Below are positions 1 to 6,656 of a DNA stretch of 15,270 nt, in pieces. Source of the DNA: Planctomycetota bacterium (GTDB lineage Bacteria > Planctomycetota > MHYJ01 > JACPRB01); contig JAHFOZ010000067.1 in the NCBI GenBank assembly GCA_023261405.1, positions 1-15,270 on the forward strand, in the 5' to 3' direction. The notes under the pieces were generated by a model. The model saw only the letters and a list, made by a program, of their open reading frames with translations, was not told the DNA's origin and did not search any database. Within the stretch, counting starts at the first letter, position 1. Each line of letters begins with the position of its first letter. A program made the translations under genes and the position numbers.

Positions 1-691
1 CGAGGTCGGAGATCGCGCGGATGTCCTCCTCGAAGAGCCCGAGGGTGGAGGGGTTCGTGATCATCATCGCCGCGGTGCGGTCCGAGAGCCGGGCCTTGAG
101 GTCGTGCAGGTCGACGCCGCCGTGTTTGTTGGTCTTGAGGCTGAGCGTCTTGTAGCCCGAGAGGCTGCAGGTGGCGGGGTTGGTGCCGTGGGAGCTGTCC
201 GGAACGAGCACCTGGTCCCGGTGACCCTGGCCCGTCTCCTGGTGGTGCGAGCGGATGAGGAGGACTCCGGTGAGCTCGCCCTGGGCGCCGGCGGCGGGCT
301 GGAGGGTCACGGCGTCCATGCCCGAGATCTCGGCCAGCATGCGCTCGAGCGCCGAAAGGACCTCGAGCATGCCCTGGACCGTCTCGGCGGGCTGCAGCGG
401 GTGGAGCTTGGCGAAGCCCGGGAGCGCGGCGATCTTCTCGTTGATCTTGGGGTTGTACTTCATCGTGCAGGAGCCCAGCGGGTAGAAGTTCCCGTCGATC
501 GAGAAGGTCCGGTGCGAGAGCTCCGTGAAGTGGCGGACGAGGGCCAGCTCCGAGACCTCCGGGAGGGCGGGCGGCTTCGCACGCAGCGCGGTTCCGGGCA
601 GGAGTTCGGAGAGCGTCTTCTCGCCGGGCGCCGCGGGCGGGAAGTAGGAGGTGGCCCGCCCCGGGCGGCTCTTCTCGAAGATCAGCTTCAT
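1..691 (-). CDS. gcvPB: Glycine dehydrogenase (decarboxylating) subunit 2, P-protein beta; partial, C-terminus beyond window
   Basis: My translation from the ATG at 691 down to base 1 gives 230 residues in an open frame, beginning MKLIFEKSRPGRATSYFPP. It contains the family stretches GNFYPLGSCTMKYNPKIN and LQPAAGAQGELTG, followed by DSSHGTNPATC and ITNPSTLGLFE. Together with subunit 1 this PLP enzyme decarboxylates glycine and passes the aminomethyl group to lipoyl-GcvH. The usual family length is about 480-490 residues, so roughly half is present. The PLP-binding lysine lies in the missing part, so it cannot be checked. The start is fixed by an ATGA overlap with gcvPA: its TGA stop (690-688) shares bases with this ATG (691-689). 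This implies coupled translation as the last visible gene of the gcv operon. Confidence 0.95.
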   Translation of the reverse strand, partial: MKLIFEKSRPGRATSYFPPAAPGEKTLSELLPGTALRAKPPALPEVSELALVRHFTELSHRTFSIDGNFYPLGSCTMKYNPKINEKIAALPGFAKLHPLQPAETVQGMLEVLSALERMLAEISGMDAVTLQPAAGAQGELTGVLLIRSHHQETGQGHRDQVLVPDSSHGTNPATCSLSGYKTLSLKTNKHGGVDLHDLKARLSDRTAAMMITNPSTLGLFEEDIRAISDL

Positions 692-2028
692 CGCAGGGCC
701 TCCGCGAGGGCGGCGACGAAGGCGTCGATGTCGGCGCCGGTGTTGCGCTCGGTGCAGCAGAGGAGCACGTGGTCACGAAGGTCGCGGTACAGGGGCTGGA
801 GCGCGAGGCCGCCGAGGAACCCCTGCTCCAGGAGGCGGGCAAGGGTCTGCTCCGGGTGGGGGATCTCGGCGACGAACTCGTGGAAGAAGGGCGCGGCGTA
901 GGGGATCTTGACGCCCGGCACGTGCGCCAGCTTCTCGGCGAGCTCGTGGGCCCGCTGGACGCAGAGTTCCGCCACGCGCCGGAGCCCGCCCGGGCCCAGC
1001 GCCTCGAGGTAGAGCGTCGCGCGGAGGGCCATGAGCGCCTGGTTGGTGCAGATGTTCGAGGACGCCTTCTCCCGGCGGATGTGCTGCTCGCGGGCCTGGA
1101 GGGTGAGGCAGAAGCCGCGGCGCTCGCCCTCCAGCTCCTTCGTGGCGCCCACGATGCGGCCGGGGAGCCCGCGGATGCGCTCCATGCGGGTGGCGATGAA
1201 CCCCGCCCAGGGGCCTCCAAATCCCATTTCGATCCCGAGCGGCTGGCCTTCGCCCACCGCGATGTCGCACCCGCACTCTCCGGGGGGCTTGAGGACGGCG
1301 AGCGACACCGGGTTGACGCTCGCCACGGAGAGCGCCCCGGCGGCGTGGGCAATCTCGGAGGCGGCGGCGAGATCCTCGAGGCCCCCCAGAAAATTCGGGT
1401 TCTGGAGCACCACGCAGGCGGCGCCGTCCACGACGTCCCGGAGCGTCGCCACCGGCGTGACGCCGCGCACCTGGGCGACCTCCACGATCTGGACGCCGAG
1501 GTGCCGGAAGAGGGAGCGGACCACGGCCCGGTACTGCGGGTTGACGCCGCTCGAGATGACGACCTTGCGCCGATCCGTGAGGTCCACGGCCATGGCCACG
1601 GCCTCCTCGAGCGCGGTGCCTCCGTCGTAGTGCGAGGCGTTCGCGACGTCCATGCCCGTGAGCTCGCAGATCATCGTCTGGAACTCGAAGATGTGCTGCA
1701 GCGTCCCCTGGCTCGCCTCCGCCTGGTAGGGCGTGTACGACGAGAGGAACTCGCCGCGGGAGAAGAGCGCGTCCACCACGGCGGGGATGAAATGATTGTA
1801 GGCGCCGGCGCCGAGGAAGCAGCGGCCCGCGTCGAACGTGCGGTTGCGGGCGGCGAGCGCCTGGAGGTGCGCCAGGAGGTCCTGCTCCGCGAGGGCGGGG
1901 GGGAGGTCCAGGGGCCGGTTCAGCCGCACCGCCTCTGGGATGGCCGAGAAGAGCTCGTCGATGGACTTTGCGCCGATGCTGGCGAGCATGGCGTCGGCGT
2001 CGGCGGGCGTATTCTGGATGTAGTCCAT
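688..2028 (-). CDS. gcvPA: Glycine dehydrogenase (decarboxylating) subunit 1, P-protein alpha
   Basis: The product is 446 residues, close to the usual length of about 448 for the split P-protein alpha subunit. The N-terminal half has FLGAGAYNHFIPAVVDAL, SSYTPYQAEASQGTLQ and the family signature GMDVANASHYDGGTALEEA. Later come QNPNFLGGLED and REKASSNICTNQALMALRA. This subunit pairs with GcvPB to form the PLP-dependent glycine decarboxylase; it carries no PLP lysine of its own. It acts in the cytoplasm. The gene lies 51 bases downstream of gcvH and overlaps gcvPB by 4 bases. A weak GGAG (2035-2032) lies only 3 bases from the ATG. The split alpha/beta form is the one found in Gram-positive bacteria, archaea and many deep lineages rather than the fused proteobacterial GcvP. 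Confidence 0.96.
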   Translation of the reverse strand: MDYIQNTPADADAMLASIGAKSIDELFSAIPEAVRLNRPLDLPPALAEQDLLAHLQALAARNRTFDAGRCFLGAGAYNHFIPAVVDALFSRGEFLSSYTPYQAEASQGTLQHIFEFQTMICELTGMDVANASHYDGGTALEEAVAMAVDLTDRRKVVISSGVNPQYRAVVRSLFRHLGVQIVEVAQVRGVTPVATLRDVVDGAACVVLQNPNFLGGLEDLAAASEIAHAAGALSVASVNPVSLAVLKPPGECGCDIAVGEGQPLGIEMGFGGPWAGFIATRMERIRGLPGRIVGATKELEGERRGFCLTLQAREQHIRREKASSNICTNQALMALRATLYLEALGPGGLRRVAELCVQRAHELAEKLAHVPGVKIPYAAPFFHEFVAEIPHPEQTLARLLEQGFLGGLALQPLYRDLRDHVLLCCTERNTGADIDAFVAALAEALR

Positions 2029-2079
2029 GGGCTCCGGTTTCAGTTTTTCGTAGAGCGGGGAAGGCGCCCGGGGGCCGCG

Positions 2080-2520
2080 TTAGACGAAGTCGTCCTCGTC
2101 GACCTCGTCGCCGTCCTCCTTCGACTCCTCCTTTTTGGAGGATTCGAGGAAGTCTTCGTATTCCTTCCGGCTCATCAGGCCGTCGAGTTCCTTCGTGTCG
2201 GACGCCTTGATCTTCACGAGCCAGCCTTCCGCGAAGGGGCCCTCCTTCAGGAGGTCAAGGTCGGAGACGACCTCCTTGTTGATCTCGAGGATCTTCCCGG
2301 AGACGGGCGCCACGAGGTCGGCCACCGTCTTGACGGACTCGATCTCGCCGAAGGGGGCGCCCCGCTCCAGAGAGTCGCCGGCCTTGGGGAGGTCGATATG
2401 AACGAGATCCGAGAGCTGCTTCACGGCGAAGTCCGTGATTCCGATCACGGCTTCCTTCCTCTTGTCGCTGTAGCGGACCCACTCGTGGGTCTCGGTGTAC
2501 TTGATGTCGTCCGGCCTCAT
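2080..2520 (-). CDS. gcvH: Glycine cleavage system H protein, with acidic C-terminal tail
   Basis: This is the lipoyl carrier that shuttles the aminomethyl group between P-, T- and L-proteins. The product has 146 residues. THEWVRYSD (about 11-19), GITDFAVKQLSDLVHIDLP (about 27-45) and the lipoylation site GEIESVKTVADL, with acceptor Lys64, are all present. So is the closing EGWLVKIKASD (98-108). Most H proteins have about 125-130 residues. Here the fold appears to end near residue 127 and is followed by a tail in which 10 of the last 16 residues are Asp or Glu. The start is supported by an AGGAG ribosome site 9 bases upstream. The gene lies between gcvT and gcvPA with gaps of about 50 bases each and may also have its own promoter. 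Confidence 0.97.
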   Translation of the reverse strand: MRPDDIKYTETHEWVRYSDKRKEAVIGITDFAVKQLSDLVHIDLPKAGDSLERGAPFGEIESVKTVADLVAPVSGKILEINKEVVSDLDLLKEGPFAEGWLVKIKASDTKELDGLMSRKEYEDFLESSKKEESKEDGDEVDEDDFV

Positions 2521-2529
2521 CCCGTCTTT

Positions 2530-2534
2530 CTCCT
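2530..2534 (-). promoter_or_regulatory. Ribosome binding site of gcvH
   Basis: Read on the minus strand this is AGGAG, ending 9 bases before the gcvH ATG (2520). It is the clearest Shine-Dalgarno site in the gcv operon. Its quality contrasts with gcvT, which has none. Confidence 0.7.
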
Positions 2535-2546
2535 CTGGGTGGCCCT

Positions 2547-2574
2547 AAATTACTCGCGCGCGAAAGGGTGTCAA
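2547..2574 (-). promoter_or_regulatory. Possible internal promoter for gcvH, overlapping the gcvT stop codon
   Basis: On the minus strand a perfect -35 hexamer TTGACA (2574-2569) contains the TGA stop of gcvT. Sixteen bases further is TAATTT (2552-2547), a 3/6 match to TATAAT that keeps the most conserved T, A and final T. Transcription would begin near 2540, leaving a leader of about 20 bases that includes the gcvH AGGAG site. This could provide extra gcvH transcript over gcvT. The weak -10 makes it uncertain. Confidence 0.35.
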
Positions 2575-3638
2575 GTTTTTTTACGGCGATAGAAGGGGAG
2601 CTTGCAGACGGCCGCCTTCTCCTGCCGGCCGCGGATATCCACCTCGACCGGGGTGCCGGGCGCCGCGAGGTCCCGCGAGAGGTACGCCATCGCGATCGAC
2701 CGGTCGAGCGTGTGGCTGAACGTGCCGCTGGTGATGAGGCCGGACTCCTTCCCGCCGGCGTAGACCTCGTAGCCGTGGCGGGCGATGCGACGGGACTCCA
2801 GGAGGAGGCCCACGCGCTTGCGCGGAGGGGCCGCGTGCCCGCGGAGCGCCTCCTGGCCCAGAAAGGGGGATTTCCCCATCTCGAGCGCGAACTCCAGTCC
2901 CGCGTCTACGGGCGTGATGGTGTCGTCCAGTTCGTTGCCGTAGAGCGGCATGGCCGCCTCGGTGCGGAGCGTATCGCGTGCGCCGAGGCCGACGGGGGGC
3001 GTCCCGGCGGAAATGAGCCGGTCCCAGAGGTCAACGGCGCGCGCGGCCGGAAGGAAGATCTCGAATCCGTCTTCACCGGTGTAGCCCGTCCGGGAGATGA
3101 AATAGTCCCCGAACCTCCCGAAGGCGTAGTAGCCGAGCCCGCCCGGGTCGACGCCCAGCGTCGTCCGCACGCGGTGGAGCGCGTCCGGTCCCTGGACGGC
3201 CAGCAGCGCCACCTCCGCGGTCTGGTCCACGAGGCGCGCGTCGCCCGAGAGGTGCTTCCGCATCCACTCGAGGTCCTCCTCGCGGTTGGAGGCGTTCACC
3301 ACCAGCAGGTCGTCCTCGGCGTCCGCGTAGAAGATGAGGTCGTCGATGATCGTTCCGCGCTCGTTGAGGAGGAAGGTGTACCGGCACTTTCCCGCCGGGA
3401 CCTTGTCCACGTCGATGGTGAGGATTTTCTGTAGGAAGGCGCGGCGGTCCCGCCCCTGGACGCGCACGCGGCCCATGTGCGAGAGGTCGAAGAGCCCTGC
3501 CGTCGTACGAACCGCGGCGTGCTCCTCCAGGATGCCGGCGTACTGGATCGGCATGATCCAGCCATGAAAATCGACCATGCGGCCGCCGAGCCGGACGTGG
3601 GCGTCGTGGAGGGGCGTCCTGAGGGCGGCGGCGCTCAT
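2571..3638 (-). CDS. gcvT: Aminomethyltransferase, glycine cleavage system T protein
   Basis: The product has 355 residues (E. coli GcvT has 364). It transfers the methylene group from aminomethyl-lipoyl-GcvH to tetrahydrofolate and releases ammonia. Family marks in order: HVRLGGRMVDFHGWIMPIQY (14-33), LFDLSHMGRVRVQG (49-62), GTIIDDLIFYAD (95-106, including the conserved Asp pair near the folate site), then SRTGYTGEDGFEIFLPA and GARDTLRTEAAMPLYGNEL, and a C-terminal GLITSGTFSHTLDRSIAMAY. It is the first gene of the minus-strand operon gcvT-H-PA-PB. No Shine-Dalgarno sequence precedes the ATG; instead a promoter lies only about 9 bases away. Seven A residues on the coding strand lie directly before the stop region. 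Confidence 0.97.
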   Translation of the reverse strand: MSAAALRTPLHDAHVRLGGRMVDFHGWIMPIQYAGILEEHAAVRTTAGLFDLSHMGRVRVQGRDRRAFLQKILTIDVDKVPAGKCRYTFLLNERGTIIDDLIFYADAEDDLLVVNASNREEDLEWMRKHLSGDARLVDQTAEVALLAVQGPDALHRVRTTLGVDPGGLGYYAFGRFGDYFISRTGYTGEDGFEIFLPAARAVDLWDRLISAGTPPVGLGARDTLRTEAAMPLYGNELDDTITPVDAGLEFALEMGKSPFLGQEALRGHAAPPRKRVGLLLESRRIARHGYEVYAGGKESGLITSGTFSHTLDRSIAMAYLSRDLAAPGTPVEVDIRGRQEKAAVCKLPFYRRKKT

Positions 3639-3647
3639 GCGGCGGCG

Positions 3648-3676
3648 AGTCTAGGCGGGGATGCATCAGCGGTCAA
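3648..3676 (-). promoter_or_regulatory. Promoter of the gcv operon
   Basis: On the minus strand, TTGACC (3676-3671, 5/6 to the -35 consensus) is followed after exactly 17 bases by TAGACT (3653-3648, 4/6 to TATAAT). The predicted transcription start is near 3641, only about 3 bases before the gcvT ATG at 3638. It lies back-to-back with the response regulator promoter, with the two -35 boxes 19 bases apart. I see no glycine riboswitch: there is no room for one if this promoter is used. Confidence 0.5.
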
Positions 3677-3695
3677 GCAATTATCGGCCCGCGGC

Positions 3696-3724
3696 TGTAC
3701 AGGAGAGGCGCGCGCGCCTATAAT
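3696..3724 (+). promoter_or_regulatory. Promoter of the response regulator gene
   Basis: TGTACA (3696-3701, 4/6 to TTGACA) is followed by a 17-base spacer and a perfect TATAAT (3719-3724). The expected start of transcription, about 7 bases on, falls on or next to the GTG start codon at 3732, so the transcript should be leaderless. The only purine-rich sequence upstream (AGGAGAGG near 3701) would lie outside the transcript. Confidence 0.6.
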
Positions 3725-3731
3725 TCGTCCG

Positions 3732-4136
3732 GTGGCCCGCAAGATTCTCATCGTGGAAGACACCCGGAACATCCGGGAGATCGTCGGCTTCCTCCTGAAG
3801 GGCCGAGGATACGAGGTCGTCGAGGCGGCGGACGGGGTGGAGGCCCTGGAGAAGGCCTTCGCGGTGCTGCCGGATCTCGTGCTCCTGGATGCCATGCTCC
3901 CGCGCAAGTCGGGCTTCGAGGTGTGCTCGGAGCTGAAGGCGGACGCCCGCTCGAAGCACATCCCCATCCTCATGCTCACCGCGGTGACGCGGGACACCGG
4001 GAAGAGCGACGAGTACTGGAAGGAGAAGTCCAAGGCGGACGCCTTCATGTCCAAGCCGTTCAAGGCCGCGGAGCTGGTGGAACGGGTGGAGCAGTTGCTG
4101 GGCGGGGCGGCCCCGGCTCCGCCGGAGACGAAGTGA
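3732..4136 (+). CDS. Single-domain response regulator (CheY-like receiver)
   Basis: A 134-residue protein that is one receiver domain with no output domain. It shows the acidic pair E9-D10 (ILIVEDTRN), the phosphoacceptor D53 in LVLLDAMLPRKSGFEV, the switch threonine T83 (ILMLTA) and the conserved lysine K108 in FMSKPF. The T83-to-K108 spacing is 25 residues against 22 in CheY, because of a charged insert around KSDEYWKEKSKAD. It probably relays phosphate or acts by protein-protein contact; no cognate histidine kinase gene is in the window. The GTG start is chosen because homology begins there and a perfect TATAAT ends 7 bases before it. The frame continues open to 3477, but that part overlaps gcvT antisense and is not protein-like. 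The last 10 residues are a Pro/Ala-rich tail. Confidence 0.9.
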   Translation: MARKILIVEDTRNIREIVGFLLKGRGYEVVEAADGVEALEKAFAVLPDLVLLDAMLPRKSGFEVCSELKADARSKHIPILMLTAVTRDTGKSDEYWKEKSKADAFMSKPFKAAELVERVEQLLGGAAPAPPETK

Positions 4137-4189
4137 GCGCCCCGCGGGGCTGCTGAGCGTGTCCGCCGTGATTCGCGAGCGTCGATTTC

Positions 4190-4286
4190 ACCACCAGGAC
4201 ATGACAACACCGGATTCCCCCCTGGCGTCCGGGTGCCTGGGTGGTTAAGATCCTGCCCGCGTTTCCACCGGGACTCACGTAGTCCC
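4190..4286 (+). other. Structured leader in front of the transporter gene (nested inverted repeats)
   Basis: Three pairings can be drawn. ACCACCAGG (4190-4198) pairs with CCTGGGTGGT (4236-4245), with one bulge. Inside it CACCGGA (4208-4214) pairs with TCCGGGTG (4228-4235), with one bulge and a 13-base loop; the two 3' arms directly adjoin. A separate perfect hairpin, GGGACT-CACGT-AGTCCC (4270-4286), ends immediately before the GTG start at 4287. None is followed by a T-tract, so they do not look like terminators. This could be a regulatory leader or chance pairing in GC-rich DNA. I do not recognise a known riboswitch. Confidence 0.3.
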
Positions 4287-5522
4287 GTGTTTCGCGACTA
4301 CCTGTTCCAGGTTTCCCGGTTCTCCCGTCCCTCGCGGCTCTTCCTCATGGCCGAGGCCTTCTACGGCGTGGGGCAGTCCGCCGTGTGGGTCCTGCGCGGC
4401 CTCTACCTCAAGAAGGCGGGGTTTTCCGAGTCTGAGATCGGGCAGACGCTTTCCGTGTCCGCCGCCGGCATGGCGCTGGTCGTCCTCCTCCTGCCGCCGC
4501 TCATGGACCGCCGCCGTCTCCGCCCGTTCCAGCTCGCGGCGGTGGCGGCCCTGGCGGGGGGGCTGGCGGGAGTGGCCTGGGTCCGGGAGAGACCCCTCGT
4601 GCTGGCGATGTGCTTCCTTTCCGGCCTGGGGTCCGCGCTCCTGGAGGTGAGCTCCGCGCCGTTCTTCATGCGCCACTCGGAGGGGGAAGAGAGACCCTAT
4701 CTCTTCGGCGTGAGCACCGCCCTCAGTCCCGCCGCCGGGCTGCTGGCGACCCTGGGGATGAAGGCGGGGGCCCTCGCCTGGGGCGAGATCCTCGGGGCCT
4801 ATCGGGACATGCTTTGGGTGGCCGCGGGGATCACGCTGGTGGCGTGGCTGCCGCTCATGGCCGTCCGGGAGACGCCGCCGGAGCCCGCGCCCCGGAAGGA
4901 GGCGCCCTTCGACTGGTCCACCGCGGCGAGGTTCTGCGTGCCGGAACTGCTCTTCGGCCTGGGCGCGGGCCTCACCATTCCGTTTATCAACCTGTACTTC
5001 AACGTCCGATTCGGCGTCCCCGCGGGCACCATCGGCCTCTACTACTCCTTCGCGCAGGCGCTCATGATGGGGGCCTTCCTCATGGCGCCGCTGCTGGCCC
5101 GCCGCCTGGGGGCGGTCCGCACGATCGTCTGCTTCCAGCTGGCGTCGATCCCCTTCTTCCTCGCGCTGGCCTTCACGACGTCCCTCCCTTTCGCGGTGGC
5201 CACCTTCCTCCTCCGCCACGCCTGCATGAACATGGTGCACCCGGTGAGCACCAACTTCATGATGGAGGTGATGAACCCCGGGCAGCGGGCGCGCATGAGC
5301 GGGCTCCGGCAGACCGCCAACAAGCTCGCCTGGGTCGTCGCCACCTGGGCGGGCGGGAGGATGATCGAGCACGCCCCCTTCATGCTCGACGGCTTCACGA
5401 CCGTCATGCTGGTGACGATCGTGTTCTATGTGGCCGGCAGCGCCCTCTACTGGCGCTTCCTCCGCGGCGAGGCGGAGGGGCGTGTGATCCCGCCGGGAGC
5501 CGAGCCGACTTCGGGGGCGTGA
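4287..5522 (+). CDS. Major facilitator superfamily transporter, substrate unknown
   Basis: A 411-residue integral membrane protein with about 11-12 hydrophobic segments in two halves. They are separated by a charged Pro-rich loop near residues 190-210 (RETPPEPAPRKEAP), the usual layout of an MFS carrier. The N-terminal half has LYLKKAGFSESEIGQTLS and LPPLMDRRR, the loop-2/3 region of the fold, and SSAPFFMRHSEGEERPYLF. The C-terminal half has NFMMEVMNPGQRARMSGLRQ. These are general features of a bacterial MFS subgroup and do not identify a substrate. The GTG at 4287 is preferred since an upstream GTG (4233) lies inside an inverted repeat and adds 18 residues that do not look like protein; ATG 4347 is a shorter alternative. 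No good ribosome site is visible for any of them. It converges with accA. Confidence 0.85.
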   Translation: MFRDYLFQVSRFSRPSRLFLMAEAFYGVGQSAVWVLRGLYLKKAGFSESEIGQTLSVSAAGMALVVLLLPPLMDRRRLRPFQLAAVAALAGGLAGVAWVRERPLVLAMCFLSGLGSALLEVSSAPFFMRHSEGEERPYLFGVSTALSPAAGLLATLGMKAGALAWGEILGAYRDMLWVAAGITLVAWLPLMAVRETPPEPAPRKEAPFDWSTAARFCVPELLFGLGAGLTIPFINLYFNVRFGVPAGTIGLYYSFAQALMMGAFLMAPLLARRLGAVRTIVCFQLASIPFFLALAFTTSLPFAVATFLLRHACMNMVHPVSTNFMMEVMNPGQRARMSGLRQTANKLAWVVATWAGGRMIEHAPFMLDGFTTVMLVTIVFYVAGSALYWRFLRGEAEGRVIPPGAEPTSGA

Positions 5523-5535
5523 GGGGCGGGGGCCG

Positions 5536-5566
5536 TCTCCGCAGAGGAGCACCGGGCGAGCGGAGA
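5536..5566. repeat. Inverted repeat between convergent transporter and accA genes
   Basis: TCTCCGC (5536-5542) pairs with GCGGAGA (5560-5566) around a 17-base loop in the 120-base gap between the two convergent stop codons (5522 and 5643). It could act as a weak bidirectional terminator, but neither strand has a following T-run and the loop is long. The rest of the gap shows nothing else I can support. Confidence 0.3.
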
Positions 5567-5642
5567 GGACCCATCGGGGCACGCCTCGAGACTCCGACGC
5601 TTTGATTCTCCGTGCCCTCTGTTTCCTCCGGGGTGGGGCGCC

Positions 5643-6653
5643 TCAGGGCCCGCCCGGGGGGGCGCCCGAGGCCACGAGCCGGCGCTGTTCGCTCTCGAGG
5701 AAGTAGCCGATGCGGCGGTACTTCTCGTAGCGCTTCTCGAGGAGCTGGTCGAGGGGAAGCGCGACCGCTTCGTCGAGCGCGCGCACGAGCGCCGCCTTGA
5801 GCGTGTCCCCCATCTCCTTGGGGTTCCGGTGCGCGCCGCCCAGGGGCTCGGGCAGGATGTCGTCCACGACGCCCAGCTCCTTGAGTTCGTTGGGGGTGAG
5901 GCGGAGCAGCTCCGCCGCCTGGGGGGCCTTGGACGCGTCCCGCCAGAGGATCGCCGCACATCCTTCCGGAGAGATCACCGAGAGGTAGGCGTTCTGCAGG
6001 ATCATCAGCCGGTCCGCCACGCAGATCCCCAGCGCGCCGCCGGAGCCGCCCTCGCCGATGACGACCGAGAGGATCGGCGTGCGCAGGCGCGACATCTCCA
6101 GGAGGTTCTTGGCGATGATGAAGGCCTGCCCGCGCTCCTCGGCGCCGATCCCCGGGTACGCGCCCGGCGTGTTCACGAGGGTCACCACGGGGATACGGAA
6201 CTTCTCCGCCAGGCGCATCTTCTCCATGGCCTTGCGGTAGCCCTCCGGGTGCGGGCTCCCGAAGTTGCAGGCCACGCGCTCCTTGGTGCTCTTCCCCTTG
6301 CGCTGGGCCACCAGCATCACGCGGAAGCCGCCTACGCGGCAGAGTCCCGTGAGCATCGCCCCGTCGTCCCCCACGGCGCGGTCGCCGTGCAGCTCCAGGA
6401 AGTCCTCGAAGACGAGGGTGAGGTAGTCCGTGCTGTCGGGGCGGTTGGGGTCCCGGGCGAGGAGCACCCTCTGCCAGGCGTTCAGCCGGGCGAAGATCTC
6501 GCGCTTCTGCTCGTTGGCCCGGGCCCGGAGCTTCTCGATCTCGCTCGAGAGGTCCACCCCCGCCTTCTGGGAGAAGGCCTCGAGCTCCTCGATCCGCTTC
6601 TCGATCTCAAGGATCGGCTTCTCGAAGTCGCGGTCGACGGACGTGTCTCCCAT
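5643..6653 (-). CDS. accA: Acetyl-CoA carboxylase, carboxyltransferase subunit alpha
   Basis: A 336-residue protein (E. coli AccA has 319). With AccD it transfers the carboxyl group from carboxybiotin to acetyl-CoA, giving malonyl-CoA for fatty acid synthesis. An N-terminal helical stretch (about 10-55) is followed by the crotonase-like core. Clear AccA signatures are FEDFLELHGDRAVGDD, NFGSPHPEGYRKAMEKMRLA, VTLVNTPGAYPGIGAEERGQ and the oxyanion segment IGEGGSGGALGI, then SVISPEGCAAILWRD. The C-terminus ends in a short Gly/Pro-rich tail. The gene starts 3 bases after the kinase stop codon, with no clear ribosome site of its own, so it is probably translated by coupling to the kinase. AccD is not in the window. 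Confidence 0.97.
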   Translation of the reverse strand: MGDTSVDRDFEKPILEIEKRIEELEAFSQKAGVDLSSEIEKLRARANEQKREIFARLNAWQRVLLARDPNRPDSTDYLTLVFEDFLELHGDRAVGDDGAMLTGLCRVGGFRVMLVAQRKGKSTKERVACNFGSPHPEGYRKAMEKMRLAEKFRIPVVTLVNTPGAYPGIGAEERGQAFIIAKNLLEMSRLRTPILSVVIGEGGSGGALGICVADRLMILQNAYLSVISPEGCAAILWRDASKAPQAAELLRLTPNELKELGVVDDILPEPLGGAHRNPKEMGDTLKAALVRALDEAVALPLDQLLEKRYEKYRRIGYFLESEQRRLVASGAPPGGP

Positions 6654-6656
6654 CGT

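Noticed and set aside
769..2592. 607-residue plus-strand frame opposite gcvPA and gcvH
   Set aside because: It is an antisense shadow of well-conserved gcv genes and shows no recognisable motif.
3477..3731. N-terminal extension of the response regulator
   Set aside because: It overlaps gcvT antisense and the divergent promoters. The receiver fold starts at the GTG at 3732.
3639..3731. Glycine riboswitch in front of gcvT
   Set aside because: The promoter lies about 9 bases from the ATG, leaving no leader that could hold an aptamer, and no tandem aptamer pattern is seen.
4139..4150. Perfect palindrome GCCCCGCGGGGC just after the response regulator stop, as a terminator
   Set aside because: The stem is short once a loop is allowed, and no T-run follows. 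In GC-rich DNA this is weak evidence.
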